A stretch of 64,000 nt of DNA from Symsagittifera roscoffensis (lineage: Eukaryota; Xenacoelomorpha; Acoela; Convolutidae), in assembly GCF_963678635.1 (NCBI RefSeq), contig NC_087069.1, positions 11,243,206 through 11,307,205 on the forward strand, in the 5' to 3' direction. Below the pieces are notes generated by a model, which saw nothing but the letters and a program-made list of their open reading frames with translations, was not told the DNA's origin and searched no databases. The position numbers were made by a program, and so were the translations under genes. The number at the start of each line of letters is the position of its first letter. Position 1 is the stretch's first letter. This document shows positions 1-11,028 of the stretch, one piece after another.

Positions 1-129
1 TGAACGATTGTGGCGATACCTATGCTCATACAATGACCAGCCAGGAAAAAAGGTTAGATGCCAAATATGACCTGATGATGCGAAAGCTAGATGAGATCTT
101 AAACGGTAGCAATTGAGAGTGCCAGGCGG

Positions 130-930
130 TTGATGGAGACGGAGCTCACTGCTATGCCGGGGCCCAGCTGGGGTCAAGAACAAAGTTTGAGTCCAATCGC
201 AGGGAGAGACCCCTGGATAGAGGTGATGAGGTTGCAAGTTGAGGAAGATAATCTCTCAAAGGAACAATAACACAGCGCACTGACAAGAAACCTAGAGGGT
301 ACCGCCCTAAGTTGTGTAATGGCGAAAAGGACTAATGAACGAGACAGCGCTCGCAAGATATTCGACATCTTGCTGAATCGTTTCGGCTCTGGTGTACAAG
401 GGCATCAAGCTATGGTGAAGATTGAAAAGAGGCGTCAAAAAGATGAAGAATCCATAGACAAGTTTTTGGACGACCTTGAGTTACTCAGAAGGAGAAGAAT
501 CCCGATGAGAGAATATCAGAGCGAAACTTGGCAACCGGCTCGAAGTTCATGGATGGAGTAAAAAGTGATGAGTTGAAAACCATGTTGGCCACACATTTCA
601 CCCTGTCGCTTGATCAGGTGCCCACGCTCGATGATTTACGTATGAAGTCGCGTGAGTACTTGCTCATAAAACTGAGGGCGCAAAATCGTTACAGTAATTA
701 TGGCAACTACGGCGGAACAAACACTGGCGCCAACTCGAATTGGTTTAAATCTCGTGACGACATGTATTAGAGAAGTTTATGTGCGAATTGTGGTTCGATG
801 GACCATCATTGTTCCGCCTGTTCTGCTTACAAACAAAACATGAAAGCAATAGGCTATATTCTTGACGACGTTGATGCGACCGATGAGGACCAGGAAGTCG
901 GACTGCACTCAATTTGAAGTCGGACTTCAC
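130..930 (+). pseudogene. gag capsid and nucleocapsid remnant (element 1)
   Basis: This encodes the structural Gag protein that packages retroelement RNA. Capsid-type helices can be read in one frame from before 174 to 561, with an in-frame TAA near 268, then in another frame from 528 to 770, so there is a frameshift near 528. A TAG closes that stretch at 768-770. Immediately after it the same frame gives a complete CCHC zinc knuckle (C-x2-C-x4-H-x4-C, 780-821), the RNA-binding nucleocapsid signature. The segment KFLDDLELLRRR is shared with the second element (19872-20010). It is a broken copy, and the first codons lie outside the window or are unreadable. Confidence 0.7.
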
Positions 931-1848
931 TCAATTCTGGGATGCTGTAGCGGACGTGAAGCATCCCCGTCATGAGGAGAAACTTTCGGGGGACAAAGGA
1001 AATCGAGCCCGCCTGATGAATTAAGCCGAGTCACAAAAGAATGAGGTGAAAACAGACACCTTCACACTCAAGAAAGTGAAAACTTTTTCTGATGAGGCAA
1101 TTGCCCGGAGCGTGGAGGCGGAGTCAACCGGCGCGCTCAACCGCATTACAGAAGGTACAGCAAGAATCGGCCACTAAAGAAGTTGAGCAATGGGTAAGGT
1201 CAGATGTAGAGAACACAGAGCGGCGCGAGAAACTTGACATTCTGGGAAGATCGACGACCAAGAAGATAACCAGGAACCCAGGAAGCAGGGTCTAAAGCTG
1301 AATGTCATCTCGGGGAAGACCTTCGGCATGACAAGAGAAGGGACGAAAATAATGTCGATCATATCGGTCGCGGGCTATCAAGCGGTGAAGAACTTGAGCG
1401 AGCCGTCGGAGATCACGCTAGTACATCTGGACATCTACGCGGACTACTTGAGAGAGAAGGATCCCAATTTGGACTCAAGATCAGTGCGAGCATTTCTCAC
1501 AACAGGAGGTCCATGACTAATCAAAGTAGATGGACATCACATCGAAGTCCATGGCACATTTCCGATCTTAACGAACGTGGATGGAATAAACATTTACACC
1601 AAAGCTCACGTGACTGTTGCAACTGACCAGGTAGGTCGGATATACCTTGGCCGAGAAGAGTTAAATGTCCGACGAATCGGACACAACGCCATGCTCGAAC
1701 AGGACGCCATCACACAGGCTGCGAAGCCGATCTGGCCGCGCATAGACTGGACGTGCAGGGTAGACAACTCTCCGTGAAGGGACTATTAGACACCGGAGCA
1801 GTGGTCAGTGTTATGCCTGTGAGCACCTGGACCGTGAGCCGGGACTAG
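931..1848 (+). pseudogene. gag C-terminal segment and start of retropepsin (element 1)
   Basis: A lysine/glutamate-rich segment (about 950-1270) is followed by a beta-rich segment (1300-1740) and then the aspartic protease active site LLDTGAVVSVMP at about 1783-1818. Retropepsin cleaves the Gag-Pol polyprotein. The whole block aligns by eye with 20465-21300 of element 2. There are several stops (for example TAA at 1021-1023 and TGA at 1513-1515). The protease is cut short: after about 1848 the reading changes to unrelated protein, so the flap region and second half of the enzyme are absent. This is a relic. Confidence 0.65.
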
Positions 1849-1877
1849 GTGAGCAAAGGGATCACCGGCTAGATGAG

Positions 1878-2579
1878 ATGACCCGACCTATTCGACCAGT
1901 GCAGCCGCTCATTGGAGCGAAACGACTGCGTGATGGGCTGGGCCCGTCAAACTCAGCAGTTTCTCCAAAGGCTGCTACTCCACTGAAGAGATTAAAGATG
2001 AGTGAGATGGAGATTTAGACCTCGGAGACTATAGAGACGTTGGAAAACAAAGAAAAGGACCAGAAGGAGCTGTATGACAAGCTGGAGGAGTACAAGGCAA
2101 AAGCTCGAGAAAGAGACGAGTGGAAGAAGAAACACAAGGACGCGCAAATGGCTCTCATAGAGGAAGAGATATGACACCTGAAAGAGTTATATATGGCGAG
2201 GGTGAGCCAAGTGTCACCGGATGTTCTTGCGACGATGAACTCCTCAGATGGATCCAGGGACACACGTCCCAGGACGAAGGCACAGGAGCTGTGCGCCCCG
2301 AGGGAGCCCGAGGCTCCTCAGCCGACATCACAATCTGCCTCGAACTCTAGGAATACGGTACCGGATCCTTCAGACACCTATTTGGCTCCCCAATTTCAGG
2401 AGTCATTTAATCAGGTAGCCAGAGCGACGATGAATGAGATCAACAGGACCACTGAACGGATGCTGGGTAGGGTCTTCCCTTCTCCGCGCCTTGATCAATC
2501 CTTGAGTAGCTCGGAGCGAAAAACTCGCGCCATAGTGCCAACGGGAGCTACACGCGGCGAGCGGGTTTTGAGATCGTAG
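1878..2579 (+). pseudogene. ORF2 N-terminal coiled-coil region (element 1)
   Basis: One reading frame from an ATG at 1878 to a TAG at 2577-2579, interrupted by TAG at 2016-2018 and TGA at 2172-2174. It encodes a basic N-terminus, a strongly charged Glu/Lys/Arg heptad-like coiled coil (about 2020-2180), then a Pro/Ser/Thr-rich linker. Starting right where the protease breaks off, it looks like the N-terminal part of the polypeptide carrying the SGNH domain downstream. The ATG is the first in-frame Met after the protease sequence, so the true start could differ if the junction is a deletion. I know of no specific family for this segment. Confidence 0.5.
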
Positions 2580-3218
2580 TGGACATCAGAAGGAACTTAG
2601 CGGTAAGTAACTTATTCGTGCAAGTAGCTGCGGAGCATCCTCATCGAGCCTGCTTGAAGCAACCAGTCAATTCCTCCAGGGAGTCGTCATTTGGTTGTTG
2701 GAGATAGTCTGGTGAGGGATCTGAACGAGATCTTTGTGAGTGGTCAGACCACTGTTCTATCCTTTGGAGGGGCCTCCGGGGCTCAGGTCATTAAATTGAT
2801 GGAGTTCCAGGGCGGGGATCACTTAGATACGTTGGTGATAATGCTCGGTACCAATGACGTGTCAAGGGTCCCTGTTGCCCCAGAAGGCAACTGAGAGCCC
2901 CTACTAGTCTGCCTTTTGAACGAGCTGAAGGAGAAATACAGACCCCGAATCGTATTGCTGTGCACAATACCTCACAACCCGGAAGTGGGCACGCCAGTGG
3001 CGGACCTCATGAACGGCAACGTGACACGATGGAACGATACGACCGGCAGTCTGTTGAGAAGCAATCCTAGCGAGCTGCGAGTCATGGATCTTGGGATTAC
3101 GCTGCGCATGATTGATTATCTTGCACTCACCAGAGATGGGATGTACTTCAATACTCTGGATAAACGCTGGATAAACGATGTGTTTCAGACAAAGATAGGG
3201 GAAATGGAGCAAGCGTGA
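2580..3218 (+). pseudogene. SGNH-hydrolase (GDSL-like esterase) domain in retroelement ORF2
   Basis: SGNH hydrolases are serine esterases/lipases with a flavodoxin-like fold. The translation of 2691-3218 shows block I with the nucleophile (VVGDSLVRDL at its start), an FGGASG oxyanion-type segment, block III GTNDV, and the C-terminal DGMYFN in the block V position. In the family this last block is D-x-x-H; here the expected His is Tyr (codon TAC near 3142-3144). One in-frame TGA at 2892-2894 splits the domain. A different frame is open across about 2578-2690, so a frameshift precedes the domain. Length (about 175 residues) fits a single domain. The family assignment is firm; substrate and role are unknown. 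Confidence 0.72.
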
Positions 3219-3851
3219 GGGTTAATGTGCCGGATCCACTCGCCAATCGTCTCGGGCCCCTGTAAATGGTAACGGGTGCAACCGCTCCCGTTGCTCCAAG
3301 CTCAGATGTGAGAGAAAGGTTGGGGAGTGCTCCTCCTCCTAGAATACAACCGTTGGAGAGCCGACTTGGGGTGCCAATTGATCAGAGACCGACTAGCTCT
3401 CGAACCGTATCGAGGACGAGTAACGATTTTCAGATATGTCAACGAATTTGAACATGAACACGTTGACATGTCGAGCGGATGCAAAGAAGATGATGGGTGC
3501 AGACGGTCCCACAGTGTCGGGATTATATCGAATACCGGGCGTGGACTGGCTTAGAGGATCACGCTCATGTTTGTAGACCTTGATGGATTGCCTCAAGACA
3601 ATACCTTTGGACTCTTGAAAACCCGATCTCTTTCGGAAGTCCGTCGGAGAGCCAGAGAGTTAACACCGCCTTCCCGGATGGGCAATTTTCTGACAGAGAA
3701 TAAGCCCAACAATAAGCATCACAAGATGTATAGGCAGTTCTCCAAACCACCCGGCCAAGCGACTGATGAGTATTCGAGAGACTATCCTCGAGCGACCTCG
3801 GTGGAGGGTGACAATAAGATGGTGCGCGGGACTGAAGACACCAATGGGTGA
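3219..3851 (+). pseudogene. ORF2 linker after the SGNH domain (element 1)
   Basis: Low-complexity, Pro/Ser/Arg-rich protein can be read in pieces (3266-3451, 3327-3554, 3567-3851), implying frameshifts. The last piece is charged and mentions no recognisable domain. I read it as the linker between the SGNH domain and the next folded segment. No function assigned. Confidence 0.35.
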
Positions 3852-4308
3852 CATCCTGTTTGCTGCCTATGATCCCCTAGATATAAAGGCTGCCAAATAC
3901 CTGATAGTGGCCAGTTCAGATTATCTCTATACGCCTCGTTCTCTCTTTTGGCCCGACGTGATTTTCTTGACAGCGCCTAAGTTGGACTGGGGGCAATCAG
4001 TGGGCATGACGTTAAGCGTGCAGAGGACGGTGATCATGGATCGGCAGGTGATAATAATTGTCGGCTCGAATGACCACCTGCAGAGCAGAGGGTCGTTGTC
4101 CTATCTGACAAATGGATCAATCCCTAGCAATGAAGTCATTAGGACGTTGCTCTCAGCCATGAGCGAGGACACATCAGTGCAGCGACACTTCACTAAGAAC
4201 GTGGTGAAGATACTTATTGTGTTATCACCGGGATTGCCGCATTGCCAGAACCCTTGCAATTTGTGTACAGAGTGGTTACAACTCTGGCAGAGGGACGATT
4301 CAGCGTGA
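3840..4308 (+). pseudogene. ORF2 second SGNH-like segment (element 1)
   Basis: An open stretch of about 155 codons closed by TGA at 4306-4308. It alternates hydrophobic strands and helices and contains IIIVGSNDHLQSRG, a GxND motif in the context expected for SGNH block III, followed by another hydrophobic strand ending LSPG. A block I Ser (GDS) and a block V D-x-x-H are not clearly present. It may be a diverged, non-catalytic repeat of the first SGNH domain, or an unrelated alpha/beta domain that happens to contain G-S-N-D. The strand order is suggestive only, and a profile search would decide. Confidence 0.35.
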
Positions 4309-4332
4309 TCAAACCCGCGCTGAACAGATTAG

Positions 4333-5530
4333 TTGACCCCATTAACTAATATCCACTCTTTTCTGAGCTTCCTTCTGTCTGGGTGGACGTTAGAGCTGTC
4401 CGATTTCGCCAGGTTACTGAAATTGAGGCCAGGAGTAGATGATGATCACTTGTTAGCACAACAGGTGGCAGATGACCTCTGGTTCATACAAGTGGATTAT
4501 GCTAGAAACGAGAAGGGGAGGACGGTCAGAAGAAATCTGACATCAGCAGAAGAGGACCTCATGCCTTTGGCCTTGAGGACAAAGCCACACACCAATTCAT
4601 GGTTGTGTTTGTCGCCGAGAGTGTGTACCTTAGGAGAAGATGCTTTCGAGCACGCGCCAGCAGTAATCAAGGAAATACACGCATATCTGAGAAACTTGTT
4701 CAACGAAAGTGAGTTAGCCGGAGGTATGATACTACAGTTGATGCAAAACGTAAATACAATGTCGCTAGATAGATTCCAAGCGGATATTTTGGCCACGAGG
4801 GCTTAATATGAGAGATCTGACGCTAACTTGGGAGGAATGGGAGTGGGATGGACTCCATCCTTCCTGTCCACGTTTTACCCGAGGGCCTCCCGGAATCTGA
4901 TCGCGAGCTTCGTCAAGGACATCCGAACACTGTCAATTGGTCTGGTATTGGCACTGCATGTGACGTTTCGTCATGAGAACTTTGTGAAGGACCTGCGAAT
5001 CTCTTCACCCAAGCGTTGGACTCCTTACCCTGATTGCAATGACGTATAGTGGGTTGGTCGATTTGTTCGTGCTTTTAAGCTATCCTGAACAACTGCAGGG
5101 AGCGAGTCGAGAAATCAACGCGCAGTTGGAAACCGCCTCATACCGGAAAAGGAAGGATTGGAGGATACTCCTGCTCAAGTATCTCCTGCAACAGAACCTG
5201 AGTGTCACAGGAGAGGACAGGGTGGCAACGGGAATGAATGAGTGCAAACAGTATTGTGGCATGCCTCTGCTGAAAGATCTGGCTGTAATGATGCGGATCG
5301 ATCCGCTGGCTCTGGTGCACGGACTAAGGGAGTTCATCACGGTGGTTTACGGACCGGTGATGTCATACGTGTTCCCAGGCGTACAATTGAAGGCGTACAG
5401 GAACTCGGAGTTGTATGTCAACTTAGTCTCCGTTTTGGATTGTTCCCTGTTGAATTGGGTAGAGCAGAAGGAGCTAAGAGAATTGTGCGGTGAATACAGA
5501 TTATTCGGGAGAATTGCGGAGCCAAGATGA
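4333..5530 (+). pseudogene. ORF2 large helical region (element 1)
   Basis: About 400 codons in one frame from 4333 to about 5035 (TAA at 4804-4806), then in the next frame from 5039 to 5530, so one frameshift near 5030. The translation is mostly amphipathic helix with scattered Trp, Cys and aromatic residues. I see no metal-binding, transmembrane or protease motif. Codon use and G+C content match the upstream SGNH part, so I treat it as the same reading frame. Not recognised. Confidence 0.45.
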
Positions 5531-5533
5531 ATA

Positions 5534-6950
5534 CTGATGGACTTTAACATCAGTTTTAAGTGCTACATGAGTGATGTAGACCTTTCCCACATACAGTTTA
5601 ACCCTAAGCTCTGGAATTTGCGACTAATGGTGAAAAACACGGGAGAGGCGATGCGGGTCCCGGCTTGGCCGTAGGCTTACGCACACGTCAGGTAGAATCA
5701 GGATACATATCTGACCGGATCCAGGTCACTGCCGAGCCAGTGCCCTCGGTACCCAATGATAAGGAGGATGCTGCTGGGAGTCACGTCTCCTGCTGTTGCC
5801 ACCGTAATGGTGCCGCCCGTGACGCGGAAGAAAGAATGCGGAAATGGAGTGAAGGGGTGGAGCTGAAGGGGTGGAGTGAAGGGGTGGATGCGCACCTTTG
5901 ACTTCACTTTTCTAGATGCGTGGAGTCGAAAGTGTCCAGCGATGTATGGAGTAATGTGTACACACGTGCCGACGATTGGTCCAGGTTGAGTTGGCCAAAA
6001 GAGACGAAAGTAGTGCTATTGGAGAGGGAATAAGGAACTTAGTGGACGCTCAGACATAACGGTCGACGAGCTGGCGCCTTGTCGCATATCCGTGCCGGTA
6101 CGGTCAGATCCCCCGCGTGGTAGAACAACTCGCCGTTCCCCAGACATAACGGTCGACGAGTTCCTGGGGAACGGCGAGTTGTTCTACCACGCGGGGGATC
6201 TGACCGTACCGGCACGGATATGCGACAAGGCGCTTCGGGACCTGGGCCGAGGCCAGACACGAATGATGACGAGCAGATGGATCAGGATGACGATCATTTG
6301 GAGGGAAAGGGAGGCAAGTCAAATGAATTGGACTTAGGAGCGTTGGAGAGAGACTTGCTGCAATACCAATTAGGGAAATTGATGGAAGTATATTCTGATG
6401 ACACCATCGTCTTTCATGTCCCCTACGAGGGAGGCGCCAGCCAGTTTATCCGCAGTGGATCCGATAGGCATGGCAATGGAATAATGGAGGAGTGACTTAC
6501 AGAAATTGCTCCTTGAGTCACCAAGGAGGAGAAGAATCGACGAGACTATGGGGGTATCCTGCCTGAACACGTTGCCTGAAGAAGAGTGGGAGAGATATCA
6601 GAGTGAGCTTGAACGATTGTCAGGAGTGACCTGGAACCGGATGACCTTCATGGAAAGGACATGGGAAGTGATAAGCAGTTACGGGAGGTAGGCCGTAATG
6701 AAAGTGGGTTTGAACCAACCCATCATGCGCGAGGTTCTAGGGAAGCTAATGAGTTCCGTAGAGTCTGACGTTCTGACCGAGTCAGTTACGGAGGACAGTG
6801 CCGATGATCATCAGATCATGAGAAAACTACCCGACAGACGGGCCAAGAAAGGGCTGAAGAAATTGAAAGGGAGAACAGGAGGCAAAATGGTGAATCAGAA
6901 AGTAGTGAAGTCGAAGGCGAACAAGTTGTGGCCTCCTTGGCAAAAGTAGC
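5534..6950 (+). pseudogene. ORF2 central part with acidic and basic segments (element 1)
   Basis: Coding remnants in at least three frames: 5665-5901 (ending in a short tandem repeat of a WSEGV-type unit near 5840-5890), 6140-6337, 6220-6495 (Asp/Glu-rich then helical) and 6506-6949 (one frame, stops near 6691 and 6949, Lys-rich end). The 70-bp fold-back at 6074-6233 lies inside it. The right arm of that fold-back is the one that fits the reading frame, so the left arm is the inserted copy. Protein family not recognised. Confidence 0.4.
6051..6233. repeat. 70-bp perfect inverted repeat plus 20-bp direct repeat
   Basis: Bases 6074-6143 and 6164-6233 are exact reverse complements over 70 bp, separated by 20 bp. 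In addition 6051-6070 and 6141-6160 are an exact 20-bp direct repeat. The pattern is what a replication template switch leaves: a segment copied back on itself beside its source. The perfect match contrasts with the heavy decay of the surrounding element, so the event is young or the structure is an assembly/library artefact. Confidence 0.9.
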
Positions 6951-7415
6951 TTGTCCAAGTGAGAGTGGACAGGGAGATGGTGCAGCGTTGGTCGAGTAAG
7001 AGAAAGAAAACCTGATACCCCCTATGCTACTGGCAGGTTTAACCTCAACAGCCACAAGGTCGAAGAAAAACGCACGTACCTTGGCGGACACAAAACTCGA
7101 AATGGAAGTCATCAGTCAGTGTGGATCTGGAGGACTCGACGATTAGAAGCCCTCACGAACCAACATGGCCCGGATGAAACTGGAGGGGCAACTCGGTGTG
7201 GTCGAGTACAGTCAGATCACAGTGCCCGACTCAGTCCACATGGGAGATCCCGCGGGGTTATGTGGAGATGCTCAAGGCGAGGAACTCAGCAAGAGGTCAC
7301 TTCATGGTCTGGAACGAGAAGCCCGCCATGCAAGAGTATTTGAAAGAACTGACGGAGAACTCTAATTTGAATCGGAAGGAATACTGCACTGTGATGTCAT
7401 CGGAGGCAAATTAAA
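6950..7415 (+). pseudogene. ORF2 fragment (element 1)
   Basis: Coding remnants continue in shifting frames (for example 7165-7365 and 7196-7414), with an open Glu/Ser-rich stretch across 6880-7000 in a frame different from the one ending at 6949. No recognised domain. 7416-7620 is similar in composition but stop-riddled in every frame. Confidence 0.3.
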
Positions 7416-7621
7416 TCGGGCCGGAAAACTGTTAGAAATCACTTGGAGGTCGGCCCTCCAAAGATACTTTGACGAGACGATGCATGCACCTGCGACGGTG
7501 GCTGCATACCTGGCCTGTCCGTGTGCAAGAAATGACTTTTAATTACGACTGGCTTGGTGCCTAATGGGAATCAAGAAGTCGGAATATGAGGCCAACAATG
7601 AATCGAATTAAAAGGATCACG

Positions 7622-8616
7622 AACTGGAATTGATGGTAGCCCTGCGAGCGTTGATTAGTAAAGACGATTCGGCGATAGCCTGGGCTAAGCGTGAAGATGC
7701 CCTTTGCTTTGTGAGCTTCGTGGTGGATCGTATCTCCACTCCCGTGTTGGAAGAATGTCTAAGAACCACTCGGCAAGGGGGAATTGATCGTGAACGAAAT
7801 TTTCGGAGGGCTCTCCTGTAGTTATAACAGGACATGCCGCTGCTAATGCCAAGTAAATAAACTAACGACATAGAAAACTATCGCAGGTTCGAGGAAATGA
7901 GAAGATATTCCAACAAGGAGTTGAAAGTAAGCTGTGAGTCAATTGAAGCAGTCAGGGAACAGAAAGACTATGCAACATTGGGGAAGATGAAGTCATTCCA
8001 ATATGTGCCATGCATACCAGGGATGGCGTATAATCCCTTCGTGAGCGAGAAAGCCAGGGAAGCATATTTTGACTACGAGCACCTTATGGTCCTTGATTTC
8101 CGGTTCGAGCGAGTCAAGGAAACCGGCATGTTGATGATGGATCAACCCAAGCTGGGAATCACTTTAGAGGAACGAGTGGTCGAACCGTCGTTTCCCGAGC
8201 TAAAGGGGCAAGTGAGCTTTGAATGTGGTTCTTGGGACGTTCCATTGAAGACCAGTTTAGTAACCATGTAGGATCTCATGAAGCCTTCCTGGCGTCCACA
8301 TCTAAACGCCGGTTAAATCTGGGATATGACGGCAGATGTCGCATTGGATTTGAATGATGACGCGAATCTACACGATTTGGGCATGATACGCCATCTGCTG
8401 GCTTTGAGAATAACGAAACAGAAGAGCAGGCCATCCACGGGACCGTCCGATGGAAATCCTTCAAGTGATTGGTTGAGACAGGGCACCTGTCTAGCCTACA
8501 ATATTAGAATGGATGGAAACGTGTGTGGTTCGGGGCATTGTCTGAACACGCTGAGTGAGCAACATCGCCAACTAGCTCACTTGTTTGGGAGGTTAAGCAT
8601 GTCGGACAAAAAGTGA
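7622..8616 (+). pseudogene. ORF2 distal segment, about 330 codons (element 1)
   Basis: A single frame runs from about 7622 to TGA at 8614-8616 with only a few stops (near 7819, 7826, 8268 and 8317), making this one of the best preserved parts of the second reading frame. It is helical in its first third; the middle has a CESIEAVREQK-type charged helix and a Tyr/Pro-rich patch; the last third is more polar. No catalytic motif or membrane segment is visible. Not recognised, but sequence quality supports a real ancestral protein. Confidence 0.45.
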
Positions 8617-10041
8617 AATGGAGTTGATTGCAGACTCCCACGGAGTAAAGGAAGTAAATTTGATCCCTGTCATGGGATTTTAAAGTATGACGAGCTCAAT
8701 CGAATCATTGGAACGCCTATAGCGTGCCCATGGGCTGGTTACGTCCTTAGATGTGGAAGTGTTCCCTGGAGCATTGCAGACTGAGCAGAAGATTGGAGGT
8801 TGGCGAGAGGCCCTAGAGAACGAGATGAATTTGAGAGACAGTGAGGCCTATCATAGACCTACTGGTTCGAAATATCTGGTGGGCTCGAGCTCCGCACTAT
8901 ATTGAAATAGTAGGTACCCTACGCATATGGTGGTAATGGGCACGAGGACGCAGCAGGTCTGGGCACGAGACGCAGCAGGTCTGGTAATGGGCACGAGGAC
9001 GCATGAGGACCAACTCTTTTCTGTGCCAAAGTGCGTAAGATTGGTCAGGATGTCAGAAAGGTCATATGATTTACTGACGAAGATCATTCGGGCCATCCCG
9101 AAAAGATCTGAGGGCGAGTTGCATGACATAAGGGTTGAAGTTATCATGAGGTTGTGTGAGGGTAACGTGAGTGAATTCCAGAGAAAGAAGGCAAGTGGAG
9201 TGTTTTTCACAGAATTCCCCCACGATTGATGAGTAAGATGACGTACACAGAATCACGACAGAAATGGAACCGTTGCTGGGAACTTCAGGGTACCGAACCC
9301 GAAGGAATATCTTGATGACCCATGGGGCGTATCCTTGCCACCGCCTGGCGCAGACGTTATGGTACCGCAAACGCGGGAATCTGGTGTTAATGTGGGACGT
9401 GGAGGAGTTGTACTCCACGGGGTTGCCCGACCAAAATCAACCAGTGTAAAAAGCTAACGCGGGCACGAGTGAGCAGGAGACGACCGTGTCGACACCTGAG
9501 CAACTAAGTAACGTGAAGATGAACAACACTTTAGATCTTTTCAGAACCACCTGCAAGGTTCTGAGGATACCCGAAGCCATTGAGAGGATATGGTCAAGGC
9601 AAAAATTGATGCATTGGTCCGTGCAGTGATCACGGCATGGATGTATGAACGCGCGACGCGTCATATGTCCAGGAACACGGAAGTCTATCAGTCTTTCCAG
9701 CTAGATATAGGACTGGGAGCCTATAAGAGAGCATGAGCATTCCTAATGCACAGAAATGCTGTTACCACGGCGGTGAAGCGAGTAGCTGGAGCGCCGTGTG
9801 CTACTGAAACTGAATAGAGAGAGGTCTTACAAGCTGATCTAGAACGGAATGCGAGCCTGTGTCTGCAAATCAGTTTTTGTAGGAACGGAGAGCAAAAGGT
9901 GAATGTGTACTCACTACCTTGTTGCAAACCGAAGTTGTTAGAGCAGGAGAGTTGAGGCACGGTCCGCCACTCTGTGGACACGCTGGAGAAAGTCCTAGAA
10001 GACAGTGAGGCAGAAGAAAAAGAAAAAGAGTCAATGGAGTG
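8617..10041 (+). pseudogene. ORF2 C-terminal remnants (element 1)
   Basis: Pieces at 8927-9229, 9264-9449 and about 9720-10041 continue the plus-strand coding style. The last piece ends with a Glu/Lys-rich stretch and a TGA near 10039-10041. A short imperfect tandem repeat of a GCACGAGGACGCAG unit occupies 8936-9006. After 10041 the base composition drops sharply to AT-rich, which I take as the end of the coding part. No function can be assigned. Confidence 0.35.
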
Positions 10042-10298
10042 AAGATGAAGATGTGACACGAGAATGAAATGAAGAGAGAGGGAGAGAAACTTAATTGTCT
10101 GTGTTAGCTAGAACTTGTACCAATTGACTAAGATTGATCATTGAAACTTTTAAATTTTTAAATGTTTTATGAGGGCTGAATTAAAAGCAGACCTTGATAT
10201 TTTTAGAAGCAGTTGAGAGTTGTTAAATTGTTGCAATTGTTGAATGACAAGGAAAGTTTCAATTGATGCTATTTACCAATATATATAAATATAAAAAG

Positions 10299-10353
<55 letters not shown>

Positions 10354-11023
10354 CAGCATATGTGTTGTTTTTAACCTGTGTAAGACACATTTCCAATGTG
10401 TGGCCTACTGGTAAGGTTTGGGATCGCTCGCTCGAATAGGGTGACTACCTCATTACCTTTCATAGCCGCATAGTTTCTTAGCTTTAAAATTAAGTCAAAC
10501 GCATAAATGATTGATTATACTTGGTGAGTGACATTCAGCTAATTTTAACGGGTGAAATTTTATCGCGAGATGACGTAAGTGATGCAAATTTTGTGTAAAT
10601 GTTGTAAGGGAGTGAGATGTAGTATGATGCCATTTGTGACACATGGTGAGTTGAGCTGAGTAGATAATTTTAATTTTCTTATGCGATTTGTAGGGTTAAT
10701 TATTGAGGAGTGGAACACTACTTGAAGATAACCCGTCAATCTGCGATCAATGGGGACATTGAAGGGGACTGTCCCGGGAATATGTGCCCTTCCCCCGGAT
10801 TGGCACAGCGAAATCTTCCGTCGCAGCACAAAAACGAAATTAGAGGACTTAGTGATCATGTATTGTTGAAAAAGAGGCTAAAATATTCTGGAGTTTTCAA
10901 TTTTCGAAAATTCGATTGCAGACAGTTTATTTCTTAGAAGAACGGGAAATGGCTAATTTTTGGTCAAAAAGTGACAAAAAACACAACAAATACTGAAAGA
11001 GCAAGTTACAGAGGTCGGAAACA
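10042..11023. other. Non-coding AT-rich spacer
   Basis: No gene seen. It holds an (AT)n tract (10303-10349) and a weak tRNA-like box A near 10401-10411. It might include the 3' untranslated region or LTR of element 1, but I found no matching copy elsewhere in the window. Confidence 0.5.
10303..10349. repeat. (AT)n microsatellite
   Basis: About 23 uninterrupted AT dinucleotides, flanked by looser TATAAATA-type sequence. Confidence 0.95.
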
Positions 11024-11028
11024 TAGAT

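Larger units (their letters stand above)
1..10041 (+). mobile_element. Ty3-like LTR-retrotransposon relic (element 1): gag, partial protease, SGNH-bearing ORF2
   Basis: A continuous run of plus-strand coding remnants in several frames, broken by stops and frameshifts. The DNA is visibly richer in G and C than the AT-rich sequence further on. Order: capsid with a CCHC zinc knuckle, a gag tail, the retropepsin DTGA active site near 1786-1800, then an abrupt change to a coiled-coil/SGNH hydrolase reading frame that continues to about 10041. The gag-protease part is clearly the same family as the element at 18303-25860, sharing the KFLDDLELLRRR and DTGA stretches and the intervening segment. No RT, RNase H or integrase is visible. 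The left end lies outside the window and I could not identify LTRs. The copy is inactive. Confidence 0.75.

Noticed and set aside
9071-9418. 115- to 119-codon minus-strand ORFs at 8851-9418
   Set aside because: Antisense to ORF2 remnants with the codon pattern of the plus strand.
10401-10440. tRNA-like box A (TGGCCTACTGG) and a loose box B (GCTCGAATAGG)
   Set aside because: Spacing between boxes is too short for a tRNA and box B is poor; possibly a SINE remnant, but not supportable as a feature.
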